From: CAZVFX01 sp964626565
GTDB taxonomy: Bacteria > Myxococcota_A > UBA9042 > CAIXZC01
Assembly: GCA_964626565.1 (NCBI GenBank)
Contig: CAZVFX010000030.1
Coordinates: 1 to 59,553, forward strand
DNA: 59,553 nt
Direction of reading: 5' to 3'
Below the pieces are notes generated by a model. It ran no database searches. It was not told where the DNA came from and saw nothing but the letters and a program-made list of their open reading frames with translations. Below, piece by piece: positions 50,108-59,553 of the stretch. Within the stretch, counting starts at the first letter, position 1. Each line of letters starts with the position of its first letter. The position numbers were made by a program, and so were the translations under genes.

Positions 50108-50602
50108 CTACTTCACACAACTGCCTTCCTGGCAGTTCAACTTACCGGAGCAGTCTCCGCAAGTGCAGCCGCAGCCGTCATCGCCGCACTCATTGGTGTC
50201 GCAATCGGGAACGCATGCCGGGGTGGGAGCCGTGCACGCGCCTTCGCAGCAGCTGTCTCCTTCAGGGCAGCACACTTCTCCGCACAAGGCAAACTTGCAG
50301 ACACATTCACCCACCTGGTTGCAATAGGCCGTATCCCCGCAGGAGCCGCACTGCTGCATCTCCCCGCAGCCGTCCGGCCATTCCCCGCACAACACCTGCA
50401 GCGACTCGCAGCTTACCGGCTCGCAGGGGATGTCCGGAGCCGGCTTCCACTCCTTCTGAGCCTCGACCTCCTCCTCCACCGCGCCGCAATCGGCCAGGCA
50501 GGGGGCGTCCGCACCGGCGCCCGAGCTTTCGTTTCACCCGTAGCCGGCGGCCAGGAGCAGAATGGCGCCGGGCACTATAGCAGCAACTCTCTTCCAACTC
50601 AC
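50108..50602 (-). pseudogene. Small Cys-rich lipoprotein gene with UGA at the lipobox cysteine
   Basis: From GTG 50602, with CCGGAGGT five bases upstream, the frame reads MSWKRVAAIVPGAILLLAA then GYG, a typical lipoprotein signal, and codon 23 (50536-50534) is TGA exactly where the lipobox Cys must be. The same frame then runs NESSGAGADAPCLADC and on through a Cys-rich region (CGSCGDTAYCNQVGECVC, CCPEGDSCCEGAC, CDTNECGDDGCGCTCGDC) to TAG at 50108. A single change from TGC or TGT explains it. An internal GTG at 50479 could make only a signal-less fragment of 123 residues. So it is a broken gene, a sequence error, or a recoded UGA. Other genes here use TGA as stop. Confidence 0.65.
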
Positions 50603-50685
50603 AGCATACCTCCGGAATCAACTAACCGCTGGCCGCCCTGCGGACCGCCGTCCGCCGCCTCTCCTTTGCTACGGCCCATCCTCTC

Positions 50686-54116
<3,431 letters not shown>

Positions 54117-54120
<4 letters not shown>

Positions 54121-56621
54121 GATTGCCTCCCTGCACCAAAGCGGTGCATGACCATTCTAGCGCCGACAAGCAGCAACAGCAATGCCCACGGCGGCCCGGC
54201 CGGGCCGCCCGCGGCGCGACACCCACACCCGCCGTCCGGCCCCGGCCGCGGGCCGGCCTCCACGAACTCGGGCCCTTTCACGTCGGGAACGGGCTCAGGT
54301 CTGTCCCATAATTCCGGTGCCAGTTCGAGAGCCGGCTCAGGAGACAAATCCACCTTCTCGACCTTCTCCTCGGCCGCAGGGAACTCCGGCGGCGAATCGC
54401 CGAATGCGGCCGCCAATGCGTCCAACTTGCCGTGGCCCCACTTCTTGGCCAGGTTCTTCGATACCATCAGGTGCTCTACACGAGCCCCTTCCGCCAACAT
54501 CTCCAGCAGTTCGGCCGGAGATGCCTGGGGCTGCAACTGCTTTAGCAACGCCAGGGTTCCCGCCACATGAGGCGCAGCCCCGGAGGTGCCGCTGAACTCA
54601 CGGTAACCCCCAAACATGGTCTGTCCGTCCACCAGCACGCCTTCGGTCAGGAAGGGCGAGGGCGCGTACGGGTCGGCCGGCGCGGCAATGTCCAGCCCCA
54701 ACACTCCATCCATGCGAGGTCCGCGGCTGGAATAGTAGCGGAGCTTCCCAATCTTCTTTTCGGGGCAGAATCGGGCCCCGTACGCGCCGACAGTGATCGC
54801 GGTGTCCGCGGTGGCCGGGTGGCATAACGTCGTGTAGCTCGTCTTCCACTTGGCGAATTTCACCGACGTGGACCAGCTCGTCTGGCTGTCTTTGAGATAG
54901 CCGTGAAGCGGCAGGTCAGCCCCGGTGTTGTTGTGCACAACCCAGTTCCAGACTCCCGTGGGCACGCCCTGCCCCTCGTCCCTGAAGACAGTGACGAAAC
55001 GCAACATGAACCCCCGGCTCGATTGGGCGGAAAAGGAGGTGAGAAACAGGTCTGAGCCGATCTGCACCGGCTCTTCGGTGTGCACCGGAACCTCGATCTG
55101 GCCCGCCGGCTTGCCGGGAGCGCCCTCAGGCAAAGCCAGGGTGAGGTCGAGGTCCTCCTCTTCCCCTTCCCAATAAAGAGAGAGATAAAGATTCGAGGGA
55201 GAGTATTTCTTGGATTTTCCCGAACCCCAGCGGCGAGGGACAATTACGTCCAGCGGAGTCTCGCCGTCGGGAAAATCGTGGAACATGTGCTTGCCTTTCC
55301 CGCCCAGGTTGCCCGCCGCAGCCACCTGGACGATCCCCTTGTCCAGGGACAGTTCGTCCATGGCATGCTCCAGGTTGGTAGAGCCGTCAAGGAAGGTGAT
55401 GGCCCAGGTGCCGAACTCGAACAGGACGATGTCTACCTGCTGCTCGGCAGCCCACAACAGCTTATTCAGGTCACTGTCCACAGTACCCTTCTGGTAAAAA
55501 GAATCGAGGCCAAAATCCACCATGTAGATTTCCGCGTAGGGGGCCATGCCCACCAGGCGGGAATGGCCCGGTGTGTTGGCCGCCAGAATGCCGGCCACCG
55601 CAGTGCCGTGAGTCACATCGGGCACCCAGTCGTCGTGTCCGAAAAGGTAGGGGTCGAGGTAAGTCAGGTTGTCGCCCCGCACAAATTCTTCGCCCAGCAC
55701 CAGCGCCTTGGCGATCTTGGAACTCGACAACCGGACCAGCGCCTCTCCCGGATCTGCCTCGCCGTCCTGGTCGGTATCGTCCAGCACGAACAACGGCTCG
55801 CCGAACGCAGGGAACTGGTCTGAGAACCCGTCGTCCGGCCCGAAATCCCGCCTTCCGTTGCCGTTGCTGTCTGCGTACAGCCAGTCCACGTCCGGCTCGA
55901 AGTGACCATCGCCGTCGAGCCCGCCGTAGGAGTCCTCGTCGCCCAGGTCGATGAAGTCCACGTCCTCGTACCTGAGGGTTTCGGCCGGGCCCGCCGCCCC
56001 GTTGTGATCCAGGTCCACCGCATCGGTGCCAAACGTCAACTCCCCATCACCGTCCACGTCAATCCAGCCGTAGTCGCCGCCGTCCGCGTGGAAGAACGAC
56101 GGGTGAAACACATCGATGCCGTGATCGATGTCCGCGATTTTTACCCCCTCCCCGGGTCGCTCCGAAGTCAGCGCCTCAACAGCCTCGGCCAGCGGAGGAA
56201 CGGTGCACAACGGCCCAGTGACTTCGAGTGGAAGCTCCGGCGGATCGATGAGTGCGGGCTCAATCTGGAGCGTTCCCGAAAACCCGATGAGCGCGTCAAG
56301 GCCTTCCCACCGCACGTGAACCGGATACACGGTTCCGATGTGGTCTACGTCGGGAGTTGTGGCGAATCGCCTTGAGAAGGAGACGCCGAATTGCTCCAGC
56401 CGCGCCACCTCTTCTCTGCTCAGTTCCGCCTCGAACCGGACGGTGCCCTGAAAGCCCGTCGGGTCGAGCACCCCTTTTCTCAGAAACGAGGGAGGATTAT
56501 CCCGCACCGCTTTGAGGAAATGAACTGTGGGGGCGACGACGACGCGTTCCTTGGCGAACGCGGATGCTGCTACGGCCAGCAACCCGGCAAAAAGGCACCA
56601 GGCCGGCAGCTCCCTCAGCAC
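54117..56621 (-). CDS. Subtilisin-like protease with calcium-loop insert and sorting tail
   Basis: 834 residues from GTG 56621, overlapping the previous stop by seven bases. Signal peptide to ASAFA. Catalytic triad Asp166 (IADIDHGID), His338 (VTHGTAVAGI), Ser680 (SGTSGAAPHVAG), with oxyanion Asn438 (AAAGN). Asp and His are 172 residues apart, far more than in ordinary subtilases; the insert carries EF-hand-like loops (DVDGDGELTFGTD, DLDHNGAAGPAE, DSNGNGRRDFG, DTDQDGEADPGE). After a Pro/Glu linker the protein ends GGCGCRAAGG, a Leu-rich helix and HRFGAGRQS, a MYXO-CTERM-like tail. It is a paralogue of the next gene. Likely a calcium-dependent surface protease. Confidence 0.88.
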
Positions 56622-59335
56622 CGTCTACGCCGGAGCACGGCTGACGTCAACACCAACAGCATCAGCAACAGGGCCAGGCCGGGAGGGGCATTGCCTGTAG
56701 AGGCATCGCATCCGCCACCGCCTTTTTTGCCCACCGTCTTTTTGCCTTCGTCCACGGGCGGAGGACTGGTGCCACCGCCGTCGGGGCTGCCTATCGCGTC
56801 GGCCTGGCCGCCCAGGTCTTCGGGCGGGGCGATGTAGTCGTTGGGCAGTTCGACAGAGACCAGGGCGTGGACCTCGGCCCCCAGATCATCCCGCACGGCG
56901 AGCTTGGCAGTGACGTGGCCCGGAGTCTCGGGGTAGGAATGTGCGATGGAGGGCACCGGGCCCCAGTTGGTATCCCACACGCCGTCGTAGTCAAGGTCCC
57001 AGCGAAACTCCAGGTCCATACCTTCCGGATCGGCGGAGGAGGTGCCGTCGTAAATCACTTCGTAGCCGTCTACGTTGTACAATGCCACATTCGCGACGGG
57101 CGGTGCGTTGGCCGGTGCGGACTGGCCGAACACCGCCTTGTACACGTCCAGCTTGCCGTATCCCCACTCCTTGTTGGGAAGCTGACCCATGTGGGATTCG
57201 GTGGCCGTGCCCTGGACCATCATCTGGACCAGGTTGTCCGCAGCCGCGGAAGGTTCCAACTGTTTCACCAGCGCCAGGCCGGCCGCGACGTGGGGGCCGG
57301 CCCCCGACGTGCCGCCGAACACCATGTAGGAAGCGACTACGTCTTTGTTACCCGAAAACGGGCCGGTATGCAGTTCGGGGAAAGGAGAATAGGGATCGTC
57401 CGGCGCGGCGATATCGATGGCCACCTTGCCGTCGATGCGCGGCCCGCGGCCGGAATAGCCCCGGATCTTCCCCAACTCCTCGGGCGGGCCAAACTCGCCG
57501 CCGTACGCGGCTACGCTGAACGCGGAATCTGCAGTGGACGGATGACAGATGGTGGTGTCGTCGGACTCATACGAAGTGAAGACCGTCATCCGGGCCCAGC
57601 CGGACGCAAGATCCTGGATATAACCGTGAAGAGCGATCTGTTTGCCCGCCTGGTTCAGGATCTGCAGCTTGTATTCTCCGTCGGGGATCTTCTTCTGTTC
57701 TTTGTCGTAGATGGACACGATTCGGTGCATCAGTCCGCTGGTGCTCTTCTCGGTAAACGAGTAGACCACCATGTTTTCCCCAAGGGGGGTCGGGTTGTAG
57801 GAAGTGGAAGGAATCCCGGTCTTCTTCTCACCTTCAGGCTCTGTCACGGAGATGTGAAAATCCTCCTCTTCTCCGTACCAGTAGAATGCGAGCACCAGGC
57901 CCGGAGTATCGAAGTACTGAAACAGGGTGTCGGGCCACTTCGACGGCAGGTCCACGCCCACATTGATCGCACCTTGCGAAAACTCCGCCAGCATGTGCTT
58001 GCCCGACCCGGCGAGATTGCCGGCCGGGGAAACCTGGACGATGTTGTTGGTCAAGTGCAGCTCGTCCATCGCCTTCTCCATGTTGCTGGAGCCGTCGATG
58101 AACTCCATTCCCCAGGACGAAAACTCGTACAACATGATGTCTACTTTCTGGTCCCTGGCCCAGATCATCTGGTTGAGGCTGCCGCTGATGAAACCGTACT
58201 GGCCGCCATGGTCCAGAGAGTGGTCGACCATGTACAGCTCGGCATAAGGTGCAAGCCCCACGAACTTGCTCAAGCCCGGGGTGTTCGCGGCAAGAATTCC
58301 CGCGACCCCGGTGCCATGGGATGAGCCGGGCATGAACCCTTTGCCCGGAAAGATGGAAGGGTCAAGCTGGGACAGGTTCACGCCCCGAATGTACTCTTCG
58401 CCGGCCACCAGCACCTTGGCAATCTTCGAGGTTTTTAACTTCGCCAGACGCTCTACCGGGTCCAACTGGCCGTTTCGGTTCACATCATCAATCAACAGCA
58501 CCGGCTCGCCGAATGCCGGGTCACCTTCGTTGAACCCGTTCTCGGGGCCGAAGTCGCGCACGCCGTTGCCGTTGGTGTCAACGTACAGCCAGTCAACCCA
58601 CGTCTCGAATTCTCCGTCCGGGTCGAAGATGTCCCACGTGTCCAGATACTCCGGTTCGAAGTTGAGCAGGCTTACGTCGTGAAAGCGTAAAACCTCGTCG
58701 GAACCGGCGACGCCGTCACCGTTAAGGTCGCAAGCGTCGGTGCCAAGTGTTAACAGACCGTCTCCGTCCACGTCGATCCAGGCGTAGTAGCCCCCATCGG
58801 GGTGAAAGAAGGCGGGATGAAAAACATCGATGCCTGAATCCAGGTCCGCTATTTTTATCCCTTCCCCGGGCTTTTCGCCAATGGCCGCGCCGATGTGATC
58901 GGACAGTTCAGGCGCGCCGGTGAGCGCGCGGGTGACGTTCAGCGGCGAGATGGGCTTGATTATCGTCTCCGGCTCCAACTGCATCAGCTTTTCGAACTGC
59001 AGCAATTCATCCAGCCCGTCCCACGGCACCACCGCCGGATAGATCGCTCCGATGCTGTCAGGCCGCACCCCCTTGCTCCGATAGAATTTTAACCCTGTGA
59101 GTTCAAGGAGGCCGATCTCTTCTTCTGTCAGCTCTTCCGAGAACCTCACCCTGCCAAGGAAGCCTTCGGAACTGACGATGCCGGGACGCAAGAAGACCGG
59201 CGGATCATCGGCCCACACCTTGAGCATCCACACCGTGGGGGACACGACCACCCGGCCGTTGTCTTCGGCAAAAGCAGGAAGGGCAAGAACCAGCAGGAGA
59301 GCAGTCAGCATGAAGCCAGGGAACAACCGTTTCAT
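56615..59335 (-). CDS. Subtilisin-like protease with PKD domain and MYXO-CTERM tail
   Basis: 906 residues from ATG 59335 (MKRLFPGFMLTALLLVLA; signal to PAFA). The ribosome site is weak (GGGGTC). Triad: Asp166 (IADLDSGID), His340 (SSHGTGVAGI), Ser677 (GGTSGAGPHVAAG), oxyanion Asn440 (SPAGN). A 174-residue Asp-His spacing holds calcium loops (DVDGDGLLTLGTD, DLNGDGVAGSDE, DTNGNGVRDFG, DVNRNGQLDP). A PKD domain follows (about 745-830, ending HVTAKLAVRDDLGAEVHALV), then a linker, GGGGCDASTGN, a helix (ALLLMLLVLTSAVL) and RRRRC, the clearest MYXO-CTERM tail in the window. First gene of the operon with the second subtilase and the giant Cys-repeat lipoprotein. Confidence 0.9.
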   Translation of the reverse strand: MKRLFPGFMLTALLLVLALPAFAEDNGRVVVSPTVWMLKVWADDPPVFLRPGIVSSEGFLGRVRFSEELTEEEIGLLELTGLKFYRSKGVRPDSIGAIYPAVVPWDGLDELLQFEKLMQLEPETIIKPISPLNVTRALTGAPELSDHIGAAIGEKPGEGIKIADLDSGIDVFHPAFFHPDGGYYAWIDVDGDGLLTLGTDACDLNGDGVAGSDEVLRFHDVSLLNFEPEYLDTWDIFDPDGEFETWVDWLYVDTNGNGVRDFGPENGFNEGDPAFGEPVLLIDDVNRNGQLDPVERLAKLKTSKIAKVLVAGEEYIRGVNLSQLDPSIFPGKGFMPGSSHGTGVAGILAANTPGLSKFVGLAPYAELYMVDHSLDHGGQYGFISGSLNQMIWARDQKVDIMLYEFSSWGMEFIDGSSNMEKAMDELHLTNNIVQVSPAGNLAGSGKHMLAEFSQGAINVGVDLPSKWPDTLFQYFDTPGLVLAFYWYGEEEDFHISVTEPEGEKKTGIPSTSYNPTPLGENMVVYSFTEKSTSGLMHRIVSIYDKEQKKIPDGEYKLQILNQAGKQIALHGYIQDLASGWARMTVFTSYESDDTTICHPSTADSAFSVAAYGGEFGPPEELGKIRGYSGRGPRIDGKVAIDIAAPDDPYSPFPELHTGPFSGNKDVVASYMVFGGTSGAGPHVAAGLALVKQLEPSAAADNLVQMMVQGTATESHMGQLPNKEWGYGKLDVYKAVFGQSAPANAPPVANVALYNVDGYEVIYDGTSSADPEGMDLEFRWDLDYDGVWDTNWGPVPSIAHSYPETPGHVTAKLAVRDDLGAEVHALVSVELPNDYIAPPEDLGGQADAIGSPDGGGTSPPPVDEGKKTVGKKGGGGCDASTGNAPPGLALLLMLLVLTSAVLRRRRC

Positions 59336-59435
59336 CAAGACCCCGCACGCGCGTTCAAACAACGAAAGACAGCTTACGAGTTAGGGTGGTGCGAAGTCAA
59401 GGAATGCCGCTTCGCGGCGGGGACAGGGGGTCACG

Positions 59436-59454
59436 ACTTAACACTTAACACTTA
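59436..59454. repeat. ACTTAAC tandem repeat
   Basis: Three near-perfect ACTTA-AC units upstream of the subtilase operon and just after the end of the partial gene at the window edge. Simple intergenic repeat of the sort also seen at 17808, 20406 and 1858. Confidence 0.6.
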
Positions 59455-59496
59455 GGCGTCGTCGAAACAGGGGTTTCTTGCACAGGTCCTGGCTGG

Positions 59497-59553
59497 TTAC
59501 TTGCCCTGTTCAAATCGCACAAGAAACTCGTCCATCCATCCCTTGAGCAGGGG
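59497..59553 (-). CDS. 3' end of a gene running off the window (partial)
   Basis: An open frame enters from the right edge on the minus strand and ends LLKGWMDEFLVRFEQGK with TAA at 59499-59497. Only 18 residues are visible. Its composition is that of a normal soluble protein; function cannot be told. It may be unrelated to the subtilase operon, from which about 160 bases of intergenic sequence separate it. Confidence 0.35.
   Translation of the reverse strand, partial: PLLKGWMDEFLVRFEQGK

Overview
The window (59.5 kb, high G+C, about 90% coding) looks like a chromosome segment of an anaerobic or facultatively anaerobic bacterium of the Myxococcota/deltaproteobacterial type. The reasons are: many secreted cysteine-rich proteins with MopE-like (DNDCDGxVDE), thrombospondin type 3 and 'DDGNPCTDD' repeats; several C-terminal Cys + membrane helix + Arg tails of the MYXO-CTERM kind; choice-of-anchor L, SBBP-like and lamin-tail domains; and a ferredoxin-linked aldehyde oxidoreductase. 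I cannot name a genus. I saw no rRNA, tRNA, transposase, phage gene or CRISPR array.

Layout. (1) 1-13.8 kb: five large surface proteins: a choice-of-anchor L lipoprotein, a fused YCF48-propeller/TolB-like protein, a 17-repeat Cys protein with a sorting tail, a lipoprotein whose LamG domain is split by a seven-bladed propeller, and a Cys-repeat lipoprotein ending in a PQQ-like propeller. (2) 13.8-16.6 kb: a ribbon-helix-helix/PIN toxin-antitoxin pair with a clear promoter, and an SBBP-type lipoprotein. (3) 16.9-29.5 kb: twelve codirectional, tightly packed genes forming a complete reductive pyrimidine pathway (PreT/PreA, dihydropyrimidinase, beta-ureidopropionase, a class III aminotransferase) with an aldehyde:ferredoxin oxidoreductase and a two-subunit CoA-transferase, then MobB, MoeA, a 63-residue protein ending CQLGCF and a radical SAM protein. 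I infer uracil -> beta-alanine -> malonate semialdehyde -> malonate -> malonyl-CoA (and the methylated thymine series), with electrons recovered on ferredoxin. (4) 29.5-34.0 kb: a GH130 phosphorylase plus lipoprotein pair, divergent from a secreted alpha/alpha-barrel protein with a sorting tail. (5) 34.1-42.5 kb: a triple lamin-tail lipoprotein, a C69 dipeptidase, a lipoprotein-form protein-arginine deiminase with every catalytic residue, and an AAA/DUF4143 ATPase. (6) 42.7-47.3 kb: a three-subunit xanthine-dehydrogenase-type molybdenum hydroxylase followed by an M19 dipeptidase-like protein with an altered metal motif. (7) 47.6-59.3 kb: a second choice-of-anchor L lipoprotein, a small Cys-rich lipoprotein gene carrying UGA exactly at its lipobox cysteine, and an operon of two calcium-loop subtilases feeding a 15-unit Cys-repeat lipoprotein.

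The most promising system is the pyrimidine operon with its ferredoxin/CoA-transferase exit. The most surprising single genes are the bacterial protein-arginine deiminase and the UGA-at-lipobox gene. All assignments rest on motif reading only; no database search was run.
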